Position numbers and translations under genes: made by a program
Source of the DNA: Typhlomys cinereus
Taxonomy: Eukaryota; Chordata; Mammalia; Rodentia; Platacanthomyidae
Assembly (NCBI GenBank): GCA_023101885.1
Contig: JALPQD010000415.1
Location: forward strand, 854,773 to 918,772
Direction: 5' to 3'
Length of the DNA: 64,000 nt
The notes under the pieces: model-generated
What the model was told of the DNA's origin: nothing
The model's input: the letters and a program-made list of their open reading frames with translations, nothing else
Databases searched by the model: none
Shown: positions 47,047 through 60,083 of the stretch, piece by piece
How positions within the stretch are numbered: position 1 is the first letter of the stretch
Layout of the letters: every line of letters begins with the position of its first letter

Positions 47047-48333
47047 AACGAGGGAAGTCAATTCAGTGATAATGCTTCTTGTATATTTGTGGGTCACTAT
47101 AGAGGGACTGTCGTACACTAGAGTAATTGTTACATCAGAAAAAAAATTGTCAGCTGAGGAAATCGGCATGATCATATGGGAAAATGTGATGTGACTGAGT
47201 GTTGGGAGTGCCAACCATAGACATTTGTTAAATCAGAAATAACCAGTTCAAGCGATGGAAGAAGAGTTGTCATCAGTAAGGGGTCTTGGAAGACAAATAA
47301 AGATGTTTAAAAAAAAACACTGATCAGATGTATCAAATTATGTTGGTTTGTCAAACTGCCTGGATAACAATTTACTGTCTGGAATCTGAAACCTTTCTTC
47401 TATCCATATTCATTGTTTTGTATCTGTGTAAAACTAATCTATGCTCTCCATGCTAGGGTCTAGAATATTATCCAAGGACACAAGCTGCACAAAACATGGT
47501 TTGCAGCGATCCATCAGTCCACTGGTATTTTTCCCTTGAACCTAATTTCTGACATTTTCTTCCCAATAAGATAACCTGAAAGTGTTCCATTTCAACCAAT
47601 TACAATCTATGAGGAAACCTGGTTTTAAACCTGTCCTTAGCCCTGTCATTCTTGGTAAGTGAATGTTTTACACCAAAATTGCCAGTTTGGATAAACACTA
47701 AAGAGCAACCTGTCCTACAGACTGCTTGGGAATGGGAACCTTGTCAACCTGCACGGAAGCATTTCATTTTAGACCTTCAAGATATTGATGAGCAACATCA
47801 CCGGCAGGTGAACTTCAAGCCCAATCTGAGTCTCAGGTAGCTTGGTAGAAAACAGTTAATGCAATTTTGTTTGTGATGCTTTTCCTCACTTAGCCTTCAG
47901 TTTCTTATTGAGTAGTTGGATTTTGAGCCTTTCTTCAAAAATGGACAAAGCTCTTTGAAATGGATGATAGATAGTTGCAAAGAAGTCAGACACATGATTT
48001 CTCCATTCATACAAAAACAAGGAATCTAATCTGTCAGAATGGAGCATTTTGTGTCCTTTCTGCATCTGAATTCTAGCTTTACAATTGATTTTTGGCTTCC
48101 CAAAATGGATAGAAAACAGAACTTTAAACAATAAAAGCTAACTCAGCAAATTGCATGTAAATAATTCATAAAACTTAGAACTAAAAAGATTCCTAGTGCT
48201 TGGTATATGACTTACTGTTGGTGTATTTGACTGGTATGGACCCAGGGTTCGATTCCCAGCAGCCTTTGAAAAATACCATTAAAAGAAACTGTTGTGAATT
48301 TTTCCCACTTATAGATCTTAATTTTTTCTATTT
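47047..48333. other. Single-copy DNA
   Basis: No exon or repeat recognised. Confidence 0.5.
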
Positions 48334-49012
48334 TTGTGTGTGTGTGTGTGTGTGTCAGAGGGCACTATGTGTTGGGCTACTGCATCATGTAGTGACCTTT
48401 CCCTCTTGGACAAAACGGCCCCATTTCATAAAGAGGCGCCTCCAGCCACACACCTGTTCTCTCCATCCAGGCGGCACCCCAGAGCTTCTCTGTCCTCCTG
48501 TACGTGTTCCTGTGCTAGGCTCCAGCTCCCCTGTACATTCTTCAGATAACTGGACTCTTCTCTTACGGAGTAAAATCCCTAGGGTCTGTACCCTAGCTCA
48601 CGCCCCTAATGCTTCCCTAGTTGTACTGTACATAAGCTGAGAGAAGACAACACCCCCTGCTGTCCCATCCACTTGTGCTGGGGCAGCCACTCTGCTCCTG
48701 CAATAAATTTCTTGCATGAGTGTGGCCTGTGGTTTTTGCTCGAGCCAGACATTGGAGGGGATTCCCCTGGACAAGCCCCCTTCACTATGTACACTATGGC
48801 GGTCCAAGGGTGGCTTCAGGAATCATCATTCTCAATAGCTTCTGCTTTTCTTTGCTTTGCTCTGGAGTTTCCCATGTTCTGCGTTCTAAGACACTTAAGT
48901 ACAGGCTCCTAACATTTCTGCCTGGCATTTTTACATGGGATCTGGGATCTAAACTCGGGACCTTCTGCTTGCAAGGCAGAGGCTTAACCCCTGAGCCATC
49001 CCTCTAGCCCCC
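48334..49012 (-). repeat. B2-like CA-tailed SINE, antisense, interrupted by an LTR
   Basis: The tail side (48334-48369: TG run plus 'cagagggcactatg') and the head side (48785-49012: 'ggtccaagggtggcttcagg' to 'gagccatccctctagccc') are parts of one SINE. Without the insertion the order matches the SINE at 46754. Confidence 0.9.
48370..48784 (+). mobile_element. Complete 415-bp solo LTR of an endogenous retrovirus
   Basis: It begins TGTTGGGCT and ends CCCCTTCA, so it has the TG...CA termini of an LTR. The 5-bp target duplication ctatg lies at 48365-48369 and 48785-48789. A TATA-like tacataag at 48629-48636 and an AATAAA signal at 48702-48707, followed by a GT-rich stretch, place U3, R and U5 in the plus orientation. 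No internal viral sequence remains. I cannot name the family. Confidence 0.9.
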
Positions 49013-49427
49013 ATTCACAGATCTTTACAAGTTTTCTCCACATTAATGTGACCATATCCATGAATATGATGCAACTTAATGGAAGAAGTGCTTCTTTCGG
49101 CTGGTGATTCACCATGGTGGGGAAGTTGTGGGCAAGGGACCTGGAGCAGCTGACTTCAGCGGAAGCTGAACGCTGGTACTCATCACACTTCCTCTGTTTT
49201 CCCTTCTATCCAGTTCCGACCCTCTGTTCCATTTTCCTTTGGAGTGTGCCTTCCCTCTTCACCTAACTCTTATGTGTGTCCAGAAACACCAGGACACACA
49301 TAAACAGAACGATGGCTCATGGCTGAGTCTGATTTCTGGTAAGTTGACAATGATGATTAGCCATATATTTTCTGTCATATTTTCTATCAAACAGTCTAAA
49401 AAACATGGTATCAAGTAAGTGCCACGT
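49013..49427. other. Unique spacer
   Basis: No feature recognised. Confidence 0.5.
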
Positions 49428-49442
49428 AAGAACTTGAAAATT

Positions 49443-49650
49443 GGGGGCTGGAGTGGTAGCTCACAGATTAAGCCTCTGCCTTGCAGGCGGAAGGTCCTGA
49501 GTTCGGATCCTAGACCTCACGGATATATGCCGGGTGGAAGCGGGGGCGGCCTGCGTTTCTGGTCCTGGTAGGGCGGAGCCTGTGAATCCCAGGGCAGAGT
49601 AAAGGAGGAGGTGGAGGCGGTCCATGGTGGTTCCCGAATTCGTCTGTGGT

Positions 49651-49693
<43 letters not shown>

Positions 49694-49769
49694 ACATGCA
49701 CAATTGAATAAATAATAAATAATAAAAAGAGCAAAAAGGAGAAAAGTTATACTATTTACATTTAAAAAA
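49443..49769 (+). repeat. Young B2-like CA-tailed SINE with perfect target duplication
   Basis: GC-rich body with intact CpGs (gcgggggcggcctgcgtttc), 'gtcctggtagggcggagcct' and 'ggttcccgaattcgtctgtg'. A CA tail (about 49656-49700) and AATAAATAATAAA repeats follow. It is flanked by the identical 15-bp repeat aagaacttgaaaatt at 49428-49442 and 49770-49784. Confidence 0.95.
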
Positions 49770-49784
49770 AAGAACTTGAAAATT

Positions 49785-49985
49785 AAAGGAGTTTGATTCT
49801 TTTAATAAAAATGTGTCACGCCTAGATATATTTACTTATAACTGTGATAGTGGAATTTAATACTCAAGTCCAGCTTTGCCAGTCCCTATAATTGTGTATG
49901 TGTCTCTGAATGACTGTAGTAAGTAAAGCACATATAAAATATGGTTAAGATAAAAGGAAGACAATGAATCATCTCAATTACTAAT
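49785..49985. other. Unique spacer
   Basis: Nothing recognised. Confidence 0.5.
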
Positions 49986-50140
49986 GTTTTGAAATTTTTA
50001 AAACTATTTATTTGTGAGTGTGTATGAAAGAGAGAGAGAAGAGAGAGGAGAGAGAGAGAAACAGAGAGACACAGGGAGAACACTGTGCATCCCAGTGAAG
50101 GACCAAGAGTGACTCTGGAATCATGGACACTGATGTAATA
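49986..50140 (-). repeat. SINE fragment with (GA)n block
   Basis: 'actatttatttgtgagtgtg' and a GA-rich run (50028-50085), then 'cactgtgcatcccagtgaag' and 'gaccaagagtgactctgg'. This resembles the tail half of an antisense SINE like that at 2560. Confidence 0.5.
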
Positions 50141-52089
50141 ATCCCAAAGACTTATTAAAAGTTAATAATTCCAATTGATTGTCTAGATTATACAAAGAAT
50201 ACTGAAGATTATATTTACATAATAAATCATTATAGGAAAGATAAATCTGTCATAGAACAAAAGATTTTAAAAACTTTATTACCTATCAAGAATGCAATCT
50301 AAATGTTGTAGAGGAAACATAAGCTTATCTACATTTGTGTGTATATATGCACATATCAATCATGATTTAGAGAGCCTTTCTAAAGTCCCATTTCTGATAC
50401 TGGCAGGCAAGAAGAAGAGTTATAGCAGGGAAGAGATTGGGAATTAAGGTGTGAAACTTTGATAAATTCACTGTAATAATCATGAAGCAATAAAAGAATA
50501 ATTTTGAAAGTCCCATTTCTGGATTCCACTTTACATATATTGAGTGGCTCTTACTGTTGTCACATATTAGGTCATTCTATTGATCAGACCTGATCTTAAC
50601 AGCCATTTCGAAACTGTTGCAATTGATTGACACTCCATGCAATCAATTTTAATCACTTATTTCTATATTAGATTGAAAGCTCTTTGAAATGTACAACTCT
50701 ATTTTTATTTCAATTTTGTTTACTGTATTATACAGTATCCACCCGATGAAAACTTGCAGAGGCTATTTTGAAGACTAGTATGTTATTCAACAGAAATTCA
50801 AGAAATATGTGATATGTGGCTGGCAGTTTTAGTAAGGAAATAAAAACCAGGATGTTCCCCTCTCATAAAAACAATCTTGTCATAAATCACTGCTCAACAC
50901 TGATCATGTAGCAAGTTGCATAATGCACTGATTCTCAAATGTACCTGGTTCATCTGGAGGACTTGCCAAATGAGAAATGATAAGGGAACACATGTAGAAT
51001 ACCTAACTCGATAGGTCAGGGACATTGCCATCCCAACTAATGCTGCTCCCAGTAGCTGAGGCACAAACTCTTTTGACAAAGACACTAAGGTGCGTTCATT
51101 ATACTTCATTTGTCAGCTGGAACTGAAGTGGGATCCAATATTGAATCTTCTTTTACGAGGCATGTTAGATGTTGTATGTCCAGGACTGATTTCATAACTG
51201 GCATCATTACTCTCAATTCCCAGTCCTGGCTTCTAGCGTGGCTAGAAGCATAGATGCATTTCTTTAGGTTTCTGAGCCATGTGTTAAGACAGGAGAGAAA
51301 AGAAGATTAAATGAAGAGAAAGAACTAGACTGCATGAACATATGCAACAGGTATTCTAGAGGTGTGTACTCTGCTTTTTCTTAATAGCCAGAAGAGTTAA
51401 GATGTAATGATTGGAAAAATAAAAAATAAAATTTTTTTAAAAGGCATAATGATTTGAGATGATGGCCATAATTCCTCTTCCACAGGGATCCATTGCAAAC
51501 CCCCATGTCAACAGATAGACTGAAACTACCGATAGTACCACATGCCACAGATATATCCTTCCTGCATACACATACATATGATAAAGTATAATTTATAAAG
51601 TAGGAACAATAGGAAAATAACAATCAACTCATAATAAACTGGAATAAGTACAGCAATATTCTATAATAAACAGTTAAAATCTTTAGTTGTTTTAATGCTG
51701 GAATGTTAAGGTTAACCATTAAAGGGTAACTGAAACTTCACAAAACATAACTAACCAAGCTATTTTTTAGATGTAAAGCTGCACAATGGTGGTCACTTTG
51801 AAAATGCCTCAGCCTTTTTTTGCTTGCTGAAGGAAAATAGTTGTCTTCTTTGGCTGACACCCCCTTTCTATCTCGCACCAAAATGGCTACCCAGTGTAAT
51901 CAGTGCACTGAAAATGATTTGACTTTTTCATAAGGATGTGTATATACACCTGGACATATATATCACTTACCAAAAACCTCTGAGGTGAGTTGCCTTTTGC
52001 AGTACACACCTGTGGGCCTCCATGCTGTGCAAAGAATCCAAACACAAGCCTGCCATGAATCTTGAGAGGACTGAAGAACATGCACTATG
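50141..52089. other. Long single-copy AT-rich stretch
   Basis: No repeat or exon recognised in about 1.9 kb. Confidence 0.5.
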
Positions 52090-52985
52090 CACTTGTCACC
52101 TTTTCGGGGGAAAAGCACGTCTGAAGAGCCCTTTAATGACTTTCTTAGAGGAAATCTGAAGGAATCCTAATGCAACTAATCATTTCCTACCTTCCCACCG
52201 AACCTCTTATTAATTAACATGTTAATGCTCTGTTTGATTTCTTGAATTTAGTTTGAGAGACAGTAAAACAGCTATTTTCAAATTAAATTAAATTGAGTTG
52301 TGAGAAGATTTTCCACCGATATAGGGCTTTTTGTACTCTAATTCCAGTACTCATTAAGGTAAAAAAAAATCAATGAGCTTGAAATGGAAGTGTTGATATT
52401 ATTGTAGGCTAAAGCTACTGCTGAATAACTTGTTCCCTCGTGACAATGTTTTGCCATGTATGTGACATTAGAAAATGCAAATGCCAGTGCTTAAAGAGAG
52501 AGAAAATTTTCCTCAGTTACCATAAATGGTGCCCAAGTATCCATTTGGGGAATTAGCATAGTCATAAACTGTAAAAATTAAGGTATTTTTTTCTAGTACA
52601 GTAGACAGTCTTACTGTTAAAAGGCTGCAATAATCCTTTAGTTTTTCAATGGTGTATTGCTCCTGTTCATTGTGCGGATTCCAGGTATAATTAATTATCC
52701 TTTATCTCCTCAAAAGCTTTTCCTTTTTAGCACAAGAGATTTGTTTAGGTTTCTGCTCTAACGGAATCCATTGGGAAATGTCATATATTATAATCCAGAG
52801 CTACTGTTGCATTTTTGAACCAGAATGTTATCACTTACCATACTTTGATGAAGATCTTTCAACAGACTTTCATTTTTTATTGATTCAACTTTCTAAATCT
52901 TCGGCTCTGCTCAATCATTTTTATGATGAGATTTGGAGCATCTTTTCTTGTCCTGCTATTTTCAATGAGTAGCTTCGGATGAACA
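52090..52985. promoter_or_regulatory. Repeat-free AT-rich block with TTAATTAA-type motifs (candidate conserved enhancer)
   Basis: Homeobox-type cores occur at about 52209-52217, 52281-52294 and 52687-52698 (TAATTAATTA). The block has no repeats and includes a run 'tttatctcctcaaaagcttt'. The reading as a regulatory element is inference. Confidence 0.3.
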
Positions 52986-54150
52986 CACACTGAGCGTTTG
53001 CATTGACCCTGGAGTTTTAGACCTTCAGGAGTCTTCAGTGACAGATTTTACTAGTCAATACATTTGCTCTCAGATGTCGCAGGTGTTCCCACAATCATGG
53101 ATTTCGAAGGGCAGGTAGTCACTTTCAGGCCATGTTAGGCTGCAAGTTCTGATTCAATCTAGCATGGGTGGGCTACAAAATTCTGTATTTCTAATAAGCT
53201 CTCAGGGACCCTGAATAGAAGGATTAGATAAGCCAAGTGTTGCACATGTTATTATCTACAGGTCTCATAGATTTTTCCAGAAACCAGAGAGTTCTTTTTT
53301 TTTCCTAAGTCATAAACAGTTTTTTTCGTTGAACTAGTATTGGATGAAAACTGAAGTAGTTTTGTCTCTTTTTAGGCTTCTGAAACACAAGAGAAGGCTA
53401 AAGATTTCTTTGCCATTATTCTAATTATAAATGTGATTTTTTTTTAGAAACTTCTAATTTTTGGGTTCTAATTTGATATGTAAATCAGGCATGTACAGAT
53501 GATATCAACTTCTGGCACTGTTGTGGTCCTTTATATTTAATTGAGAAAAACCCTATTCCAAAATGCTTGCTGTTGACCTCTTTAATAATCTGAGGAAAAT
53601 TAGCAATTACAGATAGATGCCAGGGAGGAAGGAAAAACAACCAGGGTCCGTCTTTCACACTGTGTTCTGATCTTTACTGTATTTGCCATGTTCTTCACTG
53701 ATCATCTCTTCTGAGAATGTCTGGACATTTCACCTATATATCCTTGAGCATTCTAAGATTGGTAATAAAGTGCCATTTTATATTGAGTTAGTTTTATTCA
53801 GACAGAAACTTATTAAAAAAAAATCTCCTTGTTTTCCAGGACAGCCCACCCATCCATCACCCACCCCCTTTGTATTCATTCCAAAGTGTGCATTTTTCAC
53901 TAAAAGCTCACATTCTCACATCATAAAGCGCTTGCAGGAAAGCAGCTTGCTATGCTTCACCTGCGGGAATTTTGCATTTATACTGGTATCAAAATATTGC
54001 ATTTCAAACATTGTCCCAAAGGAAGCCAAGGCAGGAGATAGGGTCCACATTGAGAGGACTACTAAGACACGGGCTATGCTTTTGACTGCTTACCAGGATG
54101 CTTTCACTAACCAGATTAATATAGAATAATGTCAAACTATATAATATGTG
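52986..54150. other. Single-copy DNA
   Basis: The longest non-repeat open frame of the window (53683-54129, 148 codons) lies here. It opens with TTG, has no useful upstream ATG and has no recognisable domain, so I do not call it a gene. Confidence 0.5.
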
Positions 54151-54151
54151 G

Positions 54152-54530
54152 ATTTGAGAGATGACTCTGGTGAAATCATGTACCTTGAAAGCTAAAGGCC
54201 CAGGATTTGCATCCCCAGAATCCATGTAAAAATGGCAGGAAGACATGGCCAAGTAGACTTTTCAATTGCAACTCTGGGAGGCAGAGCCTGAGCATTCCCA
54301 GAGAAAGTCTGGAGCCAAACTACCTAAGTGTTCTCTAGGTTTAAACAGGAACCCAGATTCAAAAGAACAGGTCAGAAGAACAATCAAGGGTGATTCCTAA
54401 TAGTATCCTTCAACCTATACGCACAGACACACATACAAATGCATACACATTTGCATGTGGACTTACTGACATACAAACATGCATCCACACATGTCTAGTA
54501 AGACACACATGAAAAATGAAAAAAATGAAA
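54152..54530 (+). repeat. Old B2/B4-like SINE with internal insertion
   Basis: 'gatttgagagatgactctgg', 'ggcccaggatttgcatcccc' and 'ctctgggaggcagagcctga' match the family. About 60 extra bases separate this from 'caagggtgattcctaatag' and a degenerate CA tail. Confidence 0.65.
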
Positions 54531-54700
54531 CTTCGACATGGAAGATGTGGGCTCCTGAAACTTACAAAACATGTGCATACATATATTCTTATATAGGGGA
54601 ACAGACTTTCTTATATCCCAATAAGAAAGCAATCCTTACAGTAGCAGCTTTGGGATCACTTGGCCAAGGAAATTTTCCCATTCCCTAATTTCAAGATTTA
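54531..54700. other. Unique spacer
   Basis: Nothing recognised. Confidence 0.5.
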
Positions 54701-54882
54701 CCATCTCGACTGGTGAAATGGCTTCCTTGTAAGAGTTAAGACACCTGGGCATGGCTGCAAGAGTTTGATTCCCAGAAACCCACATGGTAGAAGAAGAGAA
54801 CACAACTTGTCTTTCTGAACTTTGCCCAAGTCCCATGGCATGCAGGTTATTTCTTTTTCAAAATAAATAAAATGTTTTCAAA
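54701..54882 (+). repeat. Short tRNA-derived SINE with AATAAA tail
   Basis: 'gactggtgaaatggcttcct', B-box-like 'agagtttgattcccag', 'acccacatggtag' and an AAAATAAATAAAATG end resemble a short B2/ID-type element without a CA tail. Confidence 0.65.
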
Positions 54883-57800
54883 AAATTCGCAGCCTAATAG
54901 CATCCTGTAATTGGCCTTCATAGTGAAAACCACAGCTGTAATTATAGAAATACTCATGAAAGCATTCCTTTCTCATCGTATTGTCATGTGACTGCTATTT
55001 TGTGTGCTATCATTGCCATTCCTGGCTACTGTCTCATGCAGTTAGCATTTACTTTAGAGCCTAGCAAATGGGTTACACTCACTATCTCACAAAATAAATA
55101 GCAAGGAAGCATGACAATTCTCATATTTATGTAGCTATCATAGGCTCCAGAAGCTTCGCATCAGAGAGAACATTCTCCTGCCTACAGGGCAGCTTGTTTC
55201 GAACTGAGTTGCAGCATCCTTCCTAGCTACACTCTAAGCAGGCCCCAGGAAAGGCTTTCAATACTTCCAGTCCCTGCCAGTAGTCATATATGGCGGATGA
55301 GATAAAATCTAATTGCCATTCTTACAATGAACTCTATTCACAGTGGCGTCGCTTTGTTCACTCGATATTCTTTGAGAGTTTGCTTCTACCTTTGTTCATG
55401 CTGTTTCATTTATCTGAAATAGCTACTCTCCTCCAAACACACTCCATTTGTTGAAAACCTATTAATTCCTTAAGTCCTATCTGGAGCACCATCTTTTCTG
55501 TGAAGCCTTTTGAAATCCCCTTAATTAGATGAAATCTCTGATGACTGTAACCTCTGTGCACCTTGCAACATAGTGATTCACAAGCTTGCCTTTAACTTTT
55601 GGCTGAAATGGTCCTCCCAAAACGCAGGGAAAACTTACTCCACACCATAACTTCAACCTCTAAATGAATATGCATTGATTTCCTACCATATGCCAACTCC
55701 CAAACTAAGGAGAGAGTCTAATGAAAGTGCAAGTCTTGCATCTGTCTTCACGGAGATCGCTGCATTATGGATATCAACCATGGTTTAAATAAACATTTGA
55801 ACTACATCTATGGGATCATGCAGCACATATTACGTGAGAAACACTTTCAAGGCTTTGCAATATGAAGAAGAAAGAAAGATATAATCACTTCTGAATACAC
55901 TGTGTATGTCCAGCCAAGATTCTGCAGTGGTTATGGTGACAATTCGATAAGAGACTTAAGAGATGACAACATGTTCTGGGCGTAGAAGCTGTTCAGTCAC
56001 TTCCATTTACATAGTTTACTCCAATTTTTCCCAACATAGCTTATAAAATTGATGCTGTGAAAACAAACTCCATCTTCCTGCTTTGTTCGTTTGTTTCTTT
56101 TTAAAGTCTGCTACTCAAGTTTGCCTGGTTCGTGCACCCTATTCTTGATCATTGGCTGCCTTTCTAGATGGCAGTATACTTCCCGTTCAGTCCATGCATT
56201 TCTTGGCCTGTCTAATTAACTTTTCTGCAGATCCACCTTGCTTGTCCCATATCTCATAGTCATGATGCTATTTTTTGACAGGAAGGACAGCAATAAGTCA
56301 TAGCAAGCAGATGTTCGGGTCCTGCTAAAAGAGATCATTTTCCATCCATGAATGAAATTGCACAGGTTGAAGAAATTTGTCAAGAACCTAACTTCATCCT
56401 GTTTCTAGATGATGTGAATCTGCTAAAAGCATCATTCAAACCAAGGCAGAGGCAATAGGGTAGTACCGTGAGAGTCTTCATCAGGGGATCAAGGACAAAC
56501 TAGACTCCTCTTTTCAGAAAATGCCTCTAAAACTAACTCTACTTAAAGAATTAAATGATATAGAAAGCCAAATAATTTAGCCTAATCTTAAATTTTCAGA
56601 ATGAGTATGTCAGTGGTGGTGAGCCAGACTAGAGAATGAGAGTAAGCTTTTAAGAAACCCAAGGTAGTTTTCGTTAGCCGAAAAGAATTGCACCAACTGG
56701 AAAGCATTGTTGAAATCTAAGAGATGGTGATTTCTATATAAACATAAAGATACTCTCTGATCTCTTAGTTCAAAGGTACTCTGGATTTAACCAAAGGGGT
56801 CCTGCTAAAACAAAAACAGCAAAGCAAAGGCCACTCCTAGAGATCTATGATGTGACTCAGGACCCTGAACTGACTGCAGAGCACATCTTTGAACCTGAAG
56901 AATAGACAGCAGTGCCAAAGGCCACCCACAGCCCATGCTTCAGCCCATGTGATTTGTTCTTGCTCTTGAAGGGTTAAATGTGAAAGACAGGCAGCTCTGT
57001 AGCAGTCTCCTGACCACAACTTTTCCATGAGAGAGTGTGGAATGAAATAAGAATAAAACTGCTGCTTTTTGCAAGTGGATGATCATTCCACACTCTTTTC
57101 TCTCTTACCCTTGCCTAACTCATTTTACAAAGAACAGAGGAAAGGTGATTTCTCATCCTCCAAGTACACAAAGCAGAAGCAAATTTAGCCTTCCGTCTTT
57201 CTTATTGGCTCCTTTCATTAGTTTGGTTTCCTCAGGCCAGAACAGTGCCAAACCCAGTCCTCTTTCTTCTTTCCACCAACAGTTCACTGACATTTCAGCA
57301 TCCAACCATCCTAGTGCTTGTGTCTCTTCTCCCGCGGAAGAGCTGAGAAGGCCAACAGTGTCTGATCTCTCCGGGTGGGGAGGCAGGATGAAGCGGTAGA
57401 CAACACGTCGAGATCACACAGCGAGCGAAGGCTTGCTGCAAGTCCTGATGTCTGATTCCATCCAAAGCCTTTTTGCTGGGACAGTGCGCTTCTTTTGGAG
57501 CCTACGCTATAGCCAAATGATGTCTCTGCTCATGCTGCACTTTATTATCCAATATGAAATATGCCCTTCCCATCCATCCTTCACTCTCCATTCTATCTGA
57601 GCATGGGCTGGGTCTGCAATGACTTTCTCCATAGGCTTCCAGCTTCTGTGGTCTTCTTTCCCTTTGAGGGCCATTTTTTTCCTCTTCGTTTAAGATTCTG
57701 TATCATCTATCTTTGATCGAGGCACCTTTTCCTTTCTTCTCCCGAGTGTTTCTTCGCAGCAGTCCCCCAGGTTTATTATGTGAGATGTTGGGCTTTCTTT

Positions 57801-58115
57801 TCTTTTTTACCACCAAGCCCTGGGCTTTTCTCTCACTCTTTCTCTGCAGTGGCCATGTGCTCACGCTGTTTCTTTCATTTACGTTTCTTTTTCATTTCCA
57901 CTCAAATATTCTTTTCCATTCTCTATGATTCTAGATTGCATCACTCCGCCTTGATCCTTGCAAACTGCAAGAAAGATTTCTCTTCTCTAGTATTTCTAAG
58001 CTCTTCTTTATCCATGAGGGAGAAGGGAATGTTGATACCCTACTTACTAGTTTTACTGACTGCTCAGGCATGAGGCAAGGCTTTGTGTGAAGTCTTATTT
58101 CATCATATGTTTATC
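54883..58115. other. Long single-copy stretch
   Basis: About 3.2 kb without a confident repeat. The 106-codon ATG frame at 57079-57399 is serine/proline-rich with no domain. A few CpGs cluster near 57330-57430. The 57660-58060 part is pyrimidine-rich. Confidence 0.5.
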
Positions 58116-58117
58116 AC

Positions 58118-58332
58118 AAAGAGCTGAGGAGATGATGGCTCAGGAGTTAAAGCTTTTGCCTCATAAGGAAAAAGATCTGAGTTTGTTTCCCAGTACCCAA
58201 AAATGTGGGGGTAGCTTACACTTCAGGCTCTGGAAGGTGGAGTCTAGGAAATCCCAAAACAAAGCAATAAAGTATAACAATCCAGGTTGATTCCCAGTGC
58301 CACAATTGGTCTTTCACAGATACACATAGTAC

Positions 58333-58366
<34 letters not shown>

Positions 58367-58430
58367 GCACACGTAAACACACATATAAGTAAACGCACAC
58401 ACAAGTAAGCACACAAACTCACACACTCAT
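58118..58430 (+). repeat. B2-like CA-tailed SINE
   Basis: 'gaggagatgatggctcagga', 'gatctgagtttgtttcccag', 'ggctctggaaggtggagtct' and a CA tail (58336-58362 and degenerate sequence beyond). Confidence 0.85.
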
Positions 58431-59540
58431 TATTATATGCATCACATCTGTGACCTAATAAAAATGAATCAGCATTTTTTTAATAAAATTTCATTGAAGT
58501 TCAAACTTAAGAGTCAGGGGAACAACAAGAGAAGAGGAAAAAAGATTCACAGCTGGAACACACGCTCAAAAAAAAAAAAAGCCCAAAATATATTTCTCAA
58601 AAGCATTTCCGAAGGAGAATCAGATTAATCAGATTTAATTAATATATTAAATTGTAGAAGAACAAGTTTAATCAAATTTTTTTATAAAAAGAACGTTTTG
58701 TTCTAGGTCAGCAAAATTATACCAAGCTGCTTCTTAAATCTGAAAAGTAATTGTCTGGAGACTGATATCAAACTAAAAAAAAAGGATACATTTACATTAA
58801 AACTACAATTTCTATAAAAAAATTTAAACAAAGATAAATCTCAAGCTATGTCACATTAGAGTGTTTCAGCTTTTAGGAAATGAACTACTGAATGAATTGT
58901 GAAGCCGAATTCTTCTCCTGGGTTTCCCACCCATCACAATGACATATAACCTGCTTAAGATGACTTATCTGTCACTATCAGCTGGCCAGTAAATAGCACA
59001 CGAAACACAGTGGTTTGTCCAACATGCATTATATCCTTCAGGCTGATATGACTTTAGTACAGTGGTCTTTGTTAGATGCACAGCTTAGGAAACAGAGGAA
59101 TCAGGAAAAGTGTCAGTGCAATGCATCAAACAACACAAGATGGCACTGTCACACAGACCAGCATCTCCACAGCCAGGCGCCTGCTATGCTATGTAGAAAG
59201 GAACTCGGGGAAGAAAAATGATCAAGCTTTGTAAGGGTCACCAAGGCATGAACAATACCTGAAAATACTTGGTTTTGTTTTCAGTATTTGTTGCCAGTAT
59301 TTCTCTGAATGCACTTTGAGTCCCTCTCAACTTTCTTTCTCCTTCCCAACATTTTGGGTTACACAGGGCTCCAAACTAAGCTACTATCATTGCCTAGAAC
59401 ATTATTAGTCCTTTATGCTTGTTCATTTCTGGTCTTTTAGGCACTTTTGAAAGTTAATTGGAACATTACCTCAACTTGTACATTATCTCTAGCCTGACCC
59501 TGAGGAAATCAGTTTCTATCCATTCCCTAAATTCAGCATG
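58431..59540. other. Single-copy AT-rich DNA
   Basis: No repeat or exon recognised. Confidence 0.5.
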
Positions 59541-59541
59541 G

Positions 59542-60083
59542 GGTATTAGTTTCCTCTTGCTGCTATAACAAATAATGAGAACAACTTGAACAACAAAGCT
59601 TTATTTACTGCAAGTGAAAAGGCTGCCTTGGCAAAGTCACCTGGCCAAGAGTAAGAGGCAGGTTGCGTGTGGATGGTTTTCTGAAGGCATCATTGTTCTG
59701 AGAAGAATGTGTTGCTTTGCCCTTGGCAGCTCCAGTTATTAGAAGAAGCTACACTTTTCCTGGACCAGGACCCCTTCTCTCCAGGTCTTCAGAGCCGCAA
59801 TTACTAGCCACATCCTCCTGTGGCGCAATCTCTCTGGATTTACTTGTCTACTCTCCTGTATTTCTAGGACTTCTTGTAAACTACATTGGGCTTACAAAAG
59901 TAATCCAGAAGAATCTCCTTTCTTGAAGTCATCTGATGAGTAGCTCTAACTGTGCTGCACATCCAACTTTATATATAGCCTTTGCCTCTCTACCTAACCT
60001 GCTTAACAGGAGGCAAGGATTTGCCCCTGCACATTGGCACGGGAGTGGTATCATTCTCTTTATCACACATGGAATCCAAATGT
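59542..60083 (-). mobile_element. MLT1-like MaLR LTR, antisense
   Basis: The left edge 'tcctcttgctgctataacaa' with 'aagctttatttactgcaagt' is a reversed MaLR 3' end. 'ctcctttcttgaagtcatct' and 'agcctttgcctctctaccta' are the reversed 5' half. The last 200 bp recur at 60803-60989. Confidence 0.6.

Noticed and set aside
48200..48640. 146-residue plus-strand frame
   Set aside because: It crosses from unique DNA through a SINE tail into an inserted LTR, so it cannot be an old coding unit.
53683..54129. 148-codon open frame, the longest outside repeats
   Set aside because: It opens at TTG rather than ATG, its only later Met lies near the C terminus, and it has no domain or splice context.
57079..57399. 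106-residue ATG frame, serine/proline-rich
   Set aside because: No recognisable motif, no conserved context; composition follows the local C/T bias.
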